The notes: generated from the sequence alone by a model not told the origin. 8,744 bases of DNA from Bifidobacterium breve (GCA_943325435.2 CALPPK020000026.1:1-8744), one strand, 5' to 3'; positions 1 to 6,855 are shown, numbered from the stretch's first letter. A program made the numbers and translations.

Positions 1-174
1 ACATCACGCGGAAATCTCTGTAACTCAGCGCCGCACTGATAGTGCCAGGTTTATGGACTTTGCGTTGTGGCTGCGGAGGGGAGTTCATAGGGGACGGTTC
101 GACGCTACTTCTTGGGACGTGCAGGTGGCGTGTTGGTCCACGCTTGGGGGTGAGTTTGTGACAATAATGACAGA
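1..174. other. Left edge, no supported gene
   Basis: I find no gene I can support here. One plus-strand frame is open from base 2 to a TAG at 182-184, but the translation is rich in Trp and Arg, resembles no family I know and has no start in the window. It could be the tail of an upstream gene or chance. The only useful signal is an AATAAT hexamer at 163-168 just before the zinc-ribbon gene. Confidence 0.4.
163..168 (+). promoter_or_regulatory. Candidate -10 box for the zinc-ribbon gene
   Basis: AATAAT differs from the bacterial -10 consensus TATAAT at one base. It ends 6 bases before the GTG at 175, which is the spacing expected of a leaderless transcript, and no Shine-Dalgarno site precedes that GTG. 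I see no convincing -35 element about 17 bases upstream, so this is tentative. Confidence 0.3.
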
Positions 175-345
175 GTGCAAATAGATTCATCCGCCACAGT
201 TACGTCAACTACGACAAATGCCGATAGTTGTCGCACAAGGTACGGCACATTTGCTGAGTGTCCGTTATGTACCGGTGATCTGACACCCGAGCATGCGCAC
301 TTTAAGTGCCGCACATGCGGTTGGCGTGATAGTTGCTGCGACTAG
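175..345 (+). CDS. Small zinc-ribbon-like protein, 56 aa
   Basis: This is a short Cys-rich protein whose second half carries two CxxC knuckles, CPLC at residues 29-32 and CRTC at 45-48, 12 residues apart, followed by GWRDSCCD at the C-terminus. This is the form of a structural zinc ribbon, and small actinobacterial proteins with a similar PEHAH...C..CGWRDSCC tail exist to my recollection. The first 25 residues are Thr/Ser-rich and look disordered. GTG at 175 is the only usual start after the in-frame TGA at 151-153. It has no clear Shine-Dalgarno site and may be leaderless. The stop TAG at 343-345 overlaps the stop of the convergent P450 gene. The function is unknown; nucleic-acid or protein binding would be guesses. 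A 69-codon frame on the opposite strand over the same DNA is less convincing. Confidence 0.6.
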   Translation: MQIDSSATVTSTTTNADSCRTRYGTFAECPLCTGDLTPEHAHFKCRTCGWRDSCCD

Positions 346-1562
346 CGCGACGGAGTGAATTTCACGGGCAGTGATGCTGGCCCGAAAATGCCAACGCCCG
401 ATGGTTTGTACACAACTGGGCCATCAAGTTCTAAGTTCAGCATTCGTTGCGACAGAACTGTGAAAGCTTCTTGCAGTTCAGCGCGAGCAAGTGACGCTCC
501 GAGGCAATAATGAATTCCGGCTCCGAGCGACAAGTGTGGTTGACCAACTGGTTCACGAGTGATGTCAAAGACTTCGGGTGTAGGGAATACGGAAGAGTCG
601 TAGTTTCCTGTGCTCATTGAGGTGCTCATGAAAGTTCCCTTAGGGAAAAGCACTCCGTTGTATTCAATGTCTTCAGAGGCAAACCGAATGGTTCCGCCAA
701 CGGCGCCAGAGAATCGCAACACTTCTTCTACGGCGCGCTGTGCAAGCGATGGGTCTTTACCGAGAAGTGCCCACTGTTCTGGATACTCTGCAAACAAAGC
801 GAGCGCGAGGCCTAGTTGATTACGAGTGGTGTCTGTACCGCCAACGATGACAGCGTCCACCATCATTGTTAGTTCTTCAGTATTCAACTTGTCGCCAGCT
901 TCTTCTGCTGCGATGAGATCAGTGATGAGGTCGTCTGCTGGCACGCTTCTGCGCTTTTCGATGAGTCCCTCGGTGTATTTCTCAAGTTCTTGTTGAGCAT
1001 TGAGGAAAACCGACATGTTCTGAGCCAAATTCTCGCTGAAGATCAACAAGATCTCCGTAGCAAGTCGACTAAAGAGTTTCCAATCTTCTTTTGGTGCACC
1101 GAGCAGTTCGCAGATGATGGGGATGGGGTAGGGCTCGCAAATGTCACCAACTACTTCGGCTCTGCCAGAGGCAGCAAATGGATCAAGAAGTGAATTCACT
1201 GTCTCGCGCATGAATGGGCGAAGGCGGTCGGCACTGCGAGGTGAGAACGCAGGAGCAACTAGTCGACGTAGGCGAACATGAACTTCGCCTTCAGCATTCA
1301 AGATTGAAACCCGGCGACGGCCGAGAAAGGCTTCGTCAGTGATGCCTTGCAATTGGGCAACCATGCCAGTAGCTGAGTGCCACCGCTTGTCGCGCAGGAT
1401 TCCCATGACGGATTCATAGGTCAAGACTGAATACCCAATGTCTGTGCGGGCGAGCCAACTATCTTTTGCAATCTCACGCAGAAGTGCGTGGCGATCAGAT
1501 CGCTGTTGGTCCACAATGAGCGGGACTTTAGGGATTTGTAGGTCAGTTGCAAGCGATGCCAT
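342..1562 (-). CDS. Cytochrome P450 (bacterial class I type)
   Basis: This is a soluble cytochrome P450 monooxygenase of 406 residues, the usual bacterial length, with no membrane anchor. The C-helix HVRLR motif (95-99) is expected to contact heme propionates. The I-helix GGTDTT (241-246) contains the acid-Thr oxygen-activation pair. The K-helix ExxR is E280-R283, and the heme-binding loop LGAGIHYCLG has the thiolate ligand Cys353. The loop normally begins with Phe, but here that position is Leu346. Such enzymes usually need a ferredoxin and a reductase, and neither is in the window. The ATG at 1560-1562 lies 9 bases after the alanine dehydrogenase stop with an AGG about 10 bases upstream, so it is probably co-transcribed. 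The substrate cannot be read from sequence. A role in modifying an amine or a carbon source of this locus is possible but unproven. The TAG stop overlaps the convergent zinc-ribbon gene. Confidence 0.95.
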   Translation of the reverse strand: MASLATDLQIPKVPLIVDQQRSDRHALLREIAKDSWLARTDIGYSVLTYESVMGILRDKRWHSATGMVAQLQGITDEAFLGRRRVSILNAEGEVHVRLRRLVAPAFSPRSADRLRPFMRETVNSLLDPFAASGRAEVVGDICEPYPIPIICELLGAPKEDWKLFSRLATEILLIFSENLAQNMSVFLNAQQELEKYTEGLIEKRRSVPADDLITDLIAAEEAGDKLNTEELTMMVDAVIVGGTDTTRNQLGLALALFAEYPEQWALLGKDPSLAQRAVEEVLRFSGAVGGTIRFASEDIEYNGVLFPKGTFMSTSMSTGNYDSSVFPTPEVFDITREPVGQPHLSLGAGIHYCLGASLARAELQEAFTVLSQRMLNLELDGPVVYKPSGVGIFGPASLPVKFTPSR

Positions 1563-1571
1563 CGCTACAAC

Positions 1572-2693
1572 CTATTCGCTGACAGCGTCTTGCGGCGTAA
1601 CGAAAGGAAGTGACAGAGCCGTTGCCACAGCCTCATAGGTGACGTGGCCGTGATGAGTGTTGAGCCCGTGCGCAAGAGCTGGATTCTTTTTAACTGCACT
1701 TCGGGCGCCGTTTCGTGCGACTTCTAACTGGTACGGCAAGGTGACGTTGGTAAGTGCATACGTGCTGGTGTGTGAAACAGCGCCTGGCATATTGCCTACG
1801 GCATAGTGCACAACACCGTGTTGCACATACACCGGGTCTGTGTGTGTGGTTTCTCGCGTGGTCTCAAAGCATCCGCCTTGGTCAACCGCGACATCAACAA
1901 TAACTGCGCCTCGTTTCATTGATCGAACCATGTCTTCGCTGACAACAACGGGGGCCCGACCACCCGCAACTAAAACTGCACCGATTACCAGGTCTGCTTC
2001 GAGAATGCTGCGTTCGATGGAACCGCGATTGGAAGCGAGAGTAGAAATTCTGCCTCGATGAATCTGGTCGACATATCGCAAGCGATCAATGTTCTTGTCA
2101 ATCAGAGTTACTTCGGCCTCCATGCCCGCTGCAATCCATGCTGAATTCCAACCCACATTGCCTGCACCGAGCACAACTACTTTGGCTGGGCGAACGCCTG
2201 GTGCTCCGCCCATCAGAACGCCGCGACCACCATTGTGTGATTCCAAGAAGTGCGCACCCATTTGCGGGGCTAATCGGCCAGCTACTTCGCTCATTGGTGC
2301 AAGTAGAGGTAACGAGCCGTCTGGAATTTGCACCGTCTCATACGCAAACGAAGTGGTGCCAGCTGCAATGAGGGCATTAGCAACTTTCGGGTATGCAGCT
2401 AAATGCAAGTAGGTGAACAGCGTGAGGTCGCGACGTAGGAAACCGAACTCCTCTTCCTTTGGTTCTTTGACTTTCACCACCATCGGCTGTGCCCATGCGT
2501 CAGCAGCAGTAGGGACAATGGTGGCTCCGGCGGCAACAAAGTCAGAATCTGAAATAGAGGCTCCGTCTCCGGCGCCGGTCTCGACGCACACGGCAATGCC
2601 ATATCGCTCGCATTCTCGAACGCCATCTGGAGTCATTGCCACACGACCCTCTGCGGTCTTTACTTCTCGAGGAACTCCAATAGATGTAATCAT
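1572..2693 (-). CDS. ald: Alanine dehydrogenase
   Basis: This enzyme performs reversible NAD-dependent deamination of L-alanine to pyruvate and ammonium in the cytoplasm. The N-terminal IGVPREVK opening is typical. The catalytic pair is present as Lys76 in VKVKEP and His97 in YLHLA. The Rossmann motif GAGNVG is at 176-181, the conserved Asp271 is in VDVAVDQGG, and the NMPGAV loop is near 301-306. That loop continues with Ser-His where the family usually has Pro-Arg or Pro-Lys. I chose the ATG at 2691-2693 (373 aa) because an AAGG sits 7 bases before it. An ATG two codons earlier (ending at 2699) has the AAGG almost touching it. It is the first gene of a probable operon with the P450 and is divergent from the aldehyde dehydrogenase. 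Here it probably recycles alanine made by the pyruvate-dependent aminotransferase. Confidence 0.95.
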   Translation of the reverse strand: MITSIGVPREVKTAEGRVAMTPDGVRECERYGIAVCVETGAGDGASISDSDFVAAGATIVPTAADAWAQPMVVKVKEPKEEEFGFLRRDLTLFTYLHLAAYPKVANALIAAGTTSFAYETVQIPDGSLPLLAPMSEVAGRLAPQMGAHFLESHNGGRGVLMGGAPGVRPAKVVVLGAGNVGWNSAWIAAGMEAEVTLIDKNIDRLRYVDQIHRGRISTLASNRGSIERSILEADLVIGAVLVAGGRAPVVVSEDMVRSMKRGAVIVDVAVDQGGCFETTRETTHTDPVYVQHGVVHYAVGNMPGAVSHTSTYALTNVTLPYQLEVARNGARSAVKKNPALAHGLNTHHGHVTYEAVATALSLPFVTPQDAVSE

Positions 2694-2712
2694 CGCCATG
2701 CCTTAGGTATAT

Positions 2713-2730
2713 CTCACCAATCGAGGTGAG
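2713..2730. promoter_or_regulatory. Inverted repeat, candidate operator
   Basis: CTCACC (2713-2718) and GGTGAG (2725-2730) form a perfect 6-base inverted repeat with a 6-base spacer. It lies in the 75-base divergent spacer between alanine dehydrogenase and the aldehyde dehydrogenase, next to a TATACC-like -10 on the minus strand. Both its position and symmetry suit a dimeric regulator controlling both directions. The regulator is unknown and none is encoded in the window. Confidence 0.4.
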
Positions 2731-2768
2731 TGTGGACGGCATGGTCCGATATGTGGAATCCTTAGAGC

Positions 2769-4196
2769 ATGAAGAGTTTCAAGAACTTTATTAATGGTGA
2801 ATACGTAGACGCGAGTGATGGTCAAACAACCGCAATCATCGATCCGTCTACCGGGCAGCAATATGGTGAGGCAGCCCTAAGTGGAGCTGCCGATGTTGAT
2901 CGCGCAATGAAAGCAGCAGGACAGGCATTCAAATCGTGGGGTCAAACAACTCCATCAGAACGGTCGTTGGCCCTGTATCGAATCGCAGATGCAATCGAAG
3001 CGCGTGCGGATGAGATTGTTGCAGCCGAAGTTCAGAACACAGGTAAGCCGATTGCGCTCACAATGAGCGAAGAGATTCCTCCGATGGTTGACCAGATTCG
3101 TTTCTTTGCTGGTGCTGCACGAATGTTGGAAGGAAAGGCAACTGCTGAATACATGGCCAACATGACATCGATGATTCGTCGTGAACCAGTCGGTGTATGT
3201 GCTCAAGTGGCTCCCTGGAACTACCCGATGATGATGGCGGTGTGGAAATTTGCGCCTGCTATTGCTGCTGGTAACGCGGTTGTGCTGAAGCCGTCTGATA
3301 CCACTCCTGCATCAACCACACTTCTTGCCGAGATTGCAGCAGAGTTTTTGCCAGCTGGCGTACTGAACGTCATTTGCGGTGACCGTGATACGGGTAGGGC
3401 AATGGTGACGCATGACATTCCTTCAATGGTGTCTGTCACTGGTTCCGTTCGCGCAGGAATTGAAGTGGCAGAAGCAGCTGCTAAAAGTTTGAAGCGAGTT
3501 CATCTTGAACTTGGTGGCAAGGCTCCGGTCATTGTGTTTGATGACGCAGATATTGAAGCAGCTGCTGCCGGTATTGCCGCAGCTGGGTACTTCAATGCTG
3601 GGCAAGACTGCACTGCCGCTACACGAGTTGTGTGTGGCCCAAAGATTTATGCAGAGTTCGTAGCTGCACTTGCAGAACAAGCTTCTGCAACCCGCACAGG
3701 TGGCCCGAAAGATCTTGAAGCCGCCTTTGGTCCATTGAACAATCAGAGTCAACTAGCGCGCGTAGCGGGCTTTGTTGATCGCACGCCGAAGCATGCACGT
3801 GTTGTGACAGGTGGAGAACGTCAAGGAAACGACGGGTACTTCTTTACGCCAACCGTTATTGCCGACCTGAAGCAAGATGACGAAATGATTCAGAATGAAA
3901 TTTTTGGACCAGTTATTACTGTCCAAAGGTTCTCTGACGAAGACGAAGCGTTGCGTTGGGCAAATGGTGTTGAATACGGACTCGCATCATCGGTATGGAC
4001 TCGCGATTTTGGCCGTGCAATGCGTATGGCAAAGCATCTTGATTTCGGTTGTGTGTGGATCAACACTCATATTCCAGTTGTTGCAGAAATGCCTCACGGT
4101 GGTTACAAGAAGTCCGGTTACGGAAAAGACTTGTCGGCGTACGCACTTGATGACTACACGCGCATCAAGCACGTAATGGCAAACCTGGAGAGCTAA
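2769..4196 (+). CDS. Aldehyde dehydrogenase, probable gamma-aminobutyraldehyde dehydrogenase
   Basis: This is an NAD(P)-dependent aldehyde dehydrogenase of 475 residues, the normal family length. PWN is at 149-151, the cofactor-binding Lys174 is in VLKPSD, and the TGS turn is at 224-226. The general base Glu247 is in LELGGK, the catalytic nucleophile Cys281 is in FNAGQDC, and Glu377 is in NEIFGPV. The Asp just before the catalytic Cys and the C-terminal [17 protein letters not shown] stretch, ending in DYT-IKHVM, resemble E. coli PatD/YdcW, which oxidises 4-aminobutanal to GABA. The neighbouring class III aminotransferase and polyamine importer support that substrate. Betaine aldehyde or another omega-aminoaldehyde is the main alternative. 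The ATG at 2769 opens a typical family N-terminus, though the ribosome site is weak (GGAA, 10 bases upstream). It converges on the aminotransferase gene. Confidence 0.9.
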   Translation: MKSFKNFINGEYVDASDGQTTAIIDPSTGQQYGEAALSGAADVDRAMKAAGQAFKSWGQTTPSERSLALYRIADAIEARADEIVAAEVQNTGKPIALTMSEEIPPMVDQIRFFAGAARMLEGKATAEYMANMTSMIRREPVGVCAQVAPWNYPMMMAVWKFAPAIAAGNAVVLKPSDTTPASTTLLAEIAAEFLPAGVLNVICGDRDTGRAMVTHDIPSMVSVTGSVRAGIEVAEAAAKSLKRVHLELGGKAPVIVFDDADIEAAAAGIAAAGYFNAGQDCTAATRVVCGPKIYAEFVAALAEQASATRTGGPKDLEAAFGPLNNQSQLARVAGFVDRTPKHARVVTGGERQGNDGYFFTPTVIADLKQDDEMIQNEIFGPVITVQRFSDEDEALRWANGVEYGLASSVWTRDFGRAMRMAKHLDFGCVWINTHIPVVAEMPHGGYKKSGYGKDLSAYALDDYTRIKHVMANLES

Positions 4197-4204
4197 AAAG
4201 CTCT
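4189..4204. terminator. Short hairpin between convergent genes
   Basis: AGAGCT, a four-base AAAA loop and AGCTCT make a perfect 6-bp stem. It overlaps the aldehyde dehydrogenase stop (4194-4196) and reaches into the aminotransferase stop codon (4203-4205). Being symmetric, it could act on transcripts from both strands. The stem is short and no strong T-run follows on either strand, so efficient intrinsic termination is doubtful. Confidence 0.35.
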
Positions 4205-5585
4205 AGCGATTTTGGTATTGACGCCAGGCTTCGGTAAACACTGTGGTCAGTGTTGACCGAATGAACTCAAGTTCTTGTTCGCCGCATATAAGCGTTGGTG
4301 AGAGAACGATTACTGGGTCTGCACGATCATCTGCGCGACAAATCAGTCCGGCGTCATAGATCATGGGTGACACAACTTTGCGTAAGAGCCATTCGCTTTC
4401 TTCGTCGGTGAATGTTTCTCCGGTTTCGGAATCCCGCACCAATTCCGCAACACGGAAGTAACCACAGCCGCGCACGTCGCCCACAATGGGTAACTCGCCA
4501 AGAGACGCCATCACGTCGTCGAACAATGCTTCGTTTCGCAAAACATTGCCGCAGAGATCTTCGCGCTCGATGATGTCGATGTTGGCGAGCGCCACAGCAC
4601 AGCTAACGGGGTGACCACCGAATGTATGTCCGTCTAAGAAGACTCTGTCTCCTTCTTCCAAGAATGGCGCAGCAATGCTGTCACTCACTAAAACTCCGCC
4701 TAGAGGGGAGTACCCACTTGTGGCTCCCTTGGCAAATGTGATCATGTCTGGCTGATAACCAAATCTGTCAGAGCCGAACATGTGGCCGAGTCGACCGAAT
4801 GCGCAAATGACTTCATCTGACACAAGCAGAATTCCATATTTGTCGCACGTCTCGCGTACGCGTTTCCAGTATCCGTCTGGTGGTACCAATGCGCCACCAG
4901 TGTTCTGTACAGGTTCCATAATCACCATTGCCACGGTGTCGGGGCCCGCTTCAAGTATTCGACGTTCTAAATCGTCAGCACAATCAAGCGTGCAGGCATC
5001 AAGTTGAGAACAAGTGTTGCATCGGTAGTGGTTCGTATTGCGAATCTTGAGAGCATTCGGAAGAAGCGGTTCGAATGGTTCACGTATTGCCTGAATGCCG
5101 GTGATTGACAACGCACCAAAAGATGTGCCGTGGTATGAGTAGTCACGACTGATTACTTTGCGTCGCTTTGGTTGCCCGATAGCTGCGAAGTATTGAATAG
5201 CCAGTTTCCATGCGGCTTCAACTGCCTCGCCACCACTGGTAGTGAAATAGACACGATTGAGATTGCCTGGTGCAAGATCAGCAAGTTTGCCTGCCAGGCG
5301 TGCAGCAGGTTCCGTTGCGTAGTTCCAGATGGGGAAATAAGCCAGTTTCTCGGTCTGTGCACGAGCCGCTTCAGCAAGTTCTTTACGACCATGTCCGACG
5401 TTGACAGTGAAGAGGCCGCTGAGCCCGTCGAGATACTTGCGACCGTGTGCGTCGTAGACAAAGGCGCCTTCACCTCTGTCAATTATGGGTAAACCGTCTC
5501 GTTGAACACCTGCGAGGCGAGTGAAGTGGCCCCACAGGTGGCGTTGAGCAAGGTGTTCAATCTGCTCAAAGTCGGAGGGGTCCAT
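4203..5585 (-). CDS. Class III aminotransferase, putative putrescine/omega-amine:pyruvate type
   Basis: This PLP-dependent class III (omega) aminotransferase of 460 residues resembles the SpuC-like and omega-amino acid:pyruvate families. SGGEA (117-121) should bind the cofactor phosphate, YHG at 151-153 stacks on the ring, and Asp257 is in SDEV. The Schiff-base Lys286 is in FAKGATSGYSPLGG, and GHTFGGHP is at 319-326. The predicted reaction transfers a terminal amine of putrescine or a related polyamine to pyruvate, giving an aminoaldehyde and alanine. The adjacent aldehyde dehydrogenase, alanine dehydrogenase and polyamine importer support this, but beta-alanine or another amine is possible. 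Residues 189-202 carry four cysteines (C-x2-C-x5-C-x3-C), an insert that looks metal-binding. The ATG has no Shine-Dalgarno site but has a -10-like TCTAGT 8 bases upstream, so the transcript may be leaderless. Confidence 0.88.
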   Translation of the reverse strand: MDPSDFEQIEHLAQRHLWGHFTRLAGVQRDGLPIIDRGEGAFVYDAHGRKYLDGLSGLFTVNVGHGRKELAEAARAQTEKLAYFPIWNYATEPAARLAGKLADLAPGNLNRVYFTTSGGEAVEAAWKLAIQYFAAIGQPKRRKVISRDYSYHGTSFGALSITGIQAIREPFEPLLPNALKIRNTNHYRCNTCSQLDACTLDCADDLERRILEAGPDTVAMVIMEPVQNTGGALVPPDGYWKRVRETCDKYGILLVSDEVICAFGRLGHMFGSDRFGYQPDMITFAKGATSGYSPLGGVLVSDSIAAPFLEEGDRVFLDGHTFGGHPVSCAVALANIDIIEREDLCGNVLRNEALFDDVMASLGELPIVGDVRGCGYFRVAELVRDSETGETFTDEESEWLLRKVVSPMIYDAGLICRADDRADPVIVLSPTLICGEQELEFIRSTLTTVFTEAWRQYQNR

Positions 5586-5593
5586 AGATGAAC

Positions 5594-5622
5594 ACTAGAT
5601 GTCGTTCTCGTGATTCCTTCAA
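5594..5622 (-). promoter_or_regulatory. Candidate promoter of the aminotransferase gene
   Basis: On the minus strand, TTGAAG (5617-5622) matches the -35 consensus at four of six bases. After exactly 17 bases, TCTAGT (5594-5599) matches the -10 consensus at four of six. The -10 ends 8 bases before the ATG, so transcription would begin at or next to the start codon, in keeping with the missing Shine-Dalgarno site. Confidence 0.4.
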
Positions 5623-5645
5623 CACCACCAGAAGATGCCTATGAT
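5618..5645 (+). promoter_or_regulatory. Candidate promoter of the potADB operon
   Basis: TATGAT at 5640-5645 differs from the -10 consensus at one base. A weak -35 candidate, TTCAAC (5618-5623), lies 16 bases upstream. Transcription would begin near 5652, leaving a short leader with the purine-rich site AAAGGTGG (5658-5665) in front of the GTG at 5673. Its -35 overlaps the -35 of the divergent aminotransferase promoter. Confidence 0.45.
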
Positions 5646-5672
5646 TTGAGCGACAGCAAAGGTGGTGGTCCA

Positions 5673-6782
5673 GTGGCAGATGAGCGCGGGTCAGTTGAAC
5701 TCGTCAATGTGACGAAGAAATACGGCGACATGGTGGCAGTTGACTCCATGAACCTTTCAGTTCATCCCGGCGAATTTTTGTCGCTATTAGGCCCTAGCGG
5801 ATGTGGCAAGACCACAACGTTGCGCATGCTTGCAGGCTTCGAGCAGCCAAACTCTGGTCATATCCGCATTAACGGATTAGAAGTGCAACACATTCCGCCG
5901 TACAAGCGTGAAGTAAACACTGTGTTCCAGCACTACGCATTGTTTCCTCACATGACTGTTGCCGAAAACGTGGCGTACGGCCTCAAGCAGTCAGGTACAC
6001 CTAAGAGCGAAGTTGCCGCTCGTGTTGCAGAAGCTCTTGACATGGTGCAGATGTCGAAACTTGCCGAGCGTCATCCACGCCAAATGTCTGGTGGTCAGCA
6101 ACAGCGTGTTGCTGTTGCTCGCGCACTAGTGAATCGCCCCAGTGTTCTCCTTCTCGACGAACCGCTTGGTGCTCTTGACCGCAAGCTTCGTGAAGAGATG
6201 CAAATCGAACTGAAGCTTCTTCAGAGTCGTCTTGGCATCACATTTGTTTTCGTGACTCACGACCAAGAGGAAGCCATGTCAATGTCGGACCGCATCGCAA
6301 TCATGCTCGACGGTCACATTGAACAACTTGGTGACCCCGAAACTGTCTACGAGCACCCGTCGTCAGCTTTCGTTGCCGGGTTCATTGGTCGAAACAATTT
6401 CTGGACCGGCGTTGCCACGGAAGACGGGGCAATTGCTGATGATGGCACTGTGTTCATTGCGTCGCGCCCCGAGGAAGATGTGCCGAATGGTGAAGACACA
6501 TTGTCGGCAGTTCGCCCAGAGTGCATGGTGTTGACATCGGAACGTCCGCAGCAGGCTCACAATGTTGTGCAGGCCACAGTGTCTGGAATTTCTCATTTTG
6601 GGGATGTGCTGCAGTACGTAGTTACCGCCGGCGACCGCGACCTCATCGTCATGTCGCCCCGCACAAGCACCAACCGCCCAGCTTTGGGTGACTCTGTCTG
6701 GTGCTCGTGGGCGCCTGAAGAGGTGTATCTGTTCTCGGCCCGCCAGGCCGGGGTAGTAATGGCAGAGCCGAACAACGACTAG
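5673..6782 (+). CDS. potA: Spermidine/putrescine ABC transporter ATP-binding protein PotA
   Basis: This is the ATPase of a polyamine-type ABC importer, acting as a dimer on the inner face of the membrane. Numbered from the GTG at 5673 (369 aa), Walker A GPSGCGKTT is at 40-48, the Q-loop Gln is 86, and the signature (MSGGQ instead of LSGGQ) is at 138-142. Walker B is LLLDEP with Asp162-Glu163, and the switch His196 is in FVTHDQEEA. A C-terminal TOBE-like regulatory domain follows, roughly 240-360. The EHPSSAFVAGFIGRNNF region is typical of PotA-family proteins. I chose GTG 5673 because AAAGGTGG lies 7-10 bases before it and a good -10 box lies upstream. A GTG at 5610 is in frame and would add 21 unconserved residues but has no ribosome site. 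potD and potB follow in the same direction. Related cassettes import other cargoes, so substrate certainty is moderate. Confidence 0.93.
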   Translation: MADERGSVELVNVTKKYGDMVAVDSMNLSVHPGEFLSLLGPSGCGKTTTLRMLAGFEQPNSGHIRINGLEVQHIPPYKREVNTVFQHYALFPHMTVAENVAYGLKQSGTPKSEVAARVAEALDMVQMSKLAERHPRQMSGGQQQRVAVARALVNRPSVLLLDEPLGALDRKLREEMQIELKLLQSRLGITFVFVTHDQEEAMSMSDRIAIMLDGHIEQLGDPETVYEHPSSAFVAGFIGRNNFWTGVATEDGAIADDGTVFIASRPEEDVPNGEDTLSAVRPECMVLTSERPQQAHNVVQATVSGISHFGDVLQYVVTAGDRDLIVMSPRTSTNRPALGDSVWCSWAPEEVYLFSARQAGVVMAEPNND

Positions 6783-6789
6783 ACCGCTA

Positions 6790-6820
6790 GGGAACGCCAG
6801 TCCACGGACTAGGTTGTCCC
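6790..6820 (+). terminator. Imperfect hairpin between potA and potD
   Basis: GGGA (6790-6793) pairs with TCCC (6817-6820), CC (6797-6798) with GG (6812-6813), and AGTC (6799-6802) with GACT (6807-6810) around a CACG loop, with small internal loops. No U-run follows, so it may be an mRNA-processing or stabilising stem, or a leaky terminator, rather than a full stop. A role in raising PotD over PotA is a plausible inference. Confidence 0.35.
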
Positions 6821-6849
6821 TTGTAACGAATCTCTAATAACTAAACAAC

Positions 6850-6855
6850 AAGGAG
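6850..6855 (+). promoter_or_regulatory. Strong ribosome binding site of potD
   Basis: AAGGAG stands 7 bases before the potD ATG and is the best Shine-Dalgarno site in the window. It fixes the start and fits the usual need for more binding protein than transporter core. Confidence 0.7.

Noticed and set aside
91..112. GGTTCGAC resembling a tRNA T-loop or the start of tmRNA
   Set aside because: The flanking bases do not pair into a 5-bp T-stem, and no acceptor or anticodon arm can be drawn.
2..184. Open plus-strand frame that might be the tail of an upstream gene
   Set aside because: No start in the window, no recognisable motif, and a composition unlike the real genes here (four Trp in 60 residues). 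It cannot be supported.
105..314. A 69-codon minus-strand frame starting 27 bases after the P450 stop, which could look like a third operon gene
   Set aside because: It lies opposite the zinc-ribbon frame, whose CxxC knuckles and CGWRDSCC tail are far less likely by chance. The minus-strand translation resembles no family I know.
2089..2412. A 107-codon plus-strand frame opposite alanine dehydrogenase
   Set aside because: It is antisense to well-conserved Rossmann and catalytic regions, and its Pro/Ala/Thr-rich translation has no motifs.
2769..4196. Betaine-aldehyde or succinate-semialdehyde dehydrogenase as the specific call
   Set aside because: Motifs alone do not exclude these, but the Asp before the catalytic Cys, the PatD-like C-terminus and the polyamine context fit 4-aminobutanal better.
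5172..5492. Long antisense frames over the aminotransferase N-terminal half
   Set aside because: They are shadows of a frame with intact PLP-enzyme motifs; no ribosome sites or known domains.
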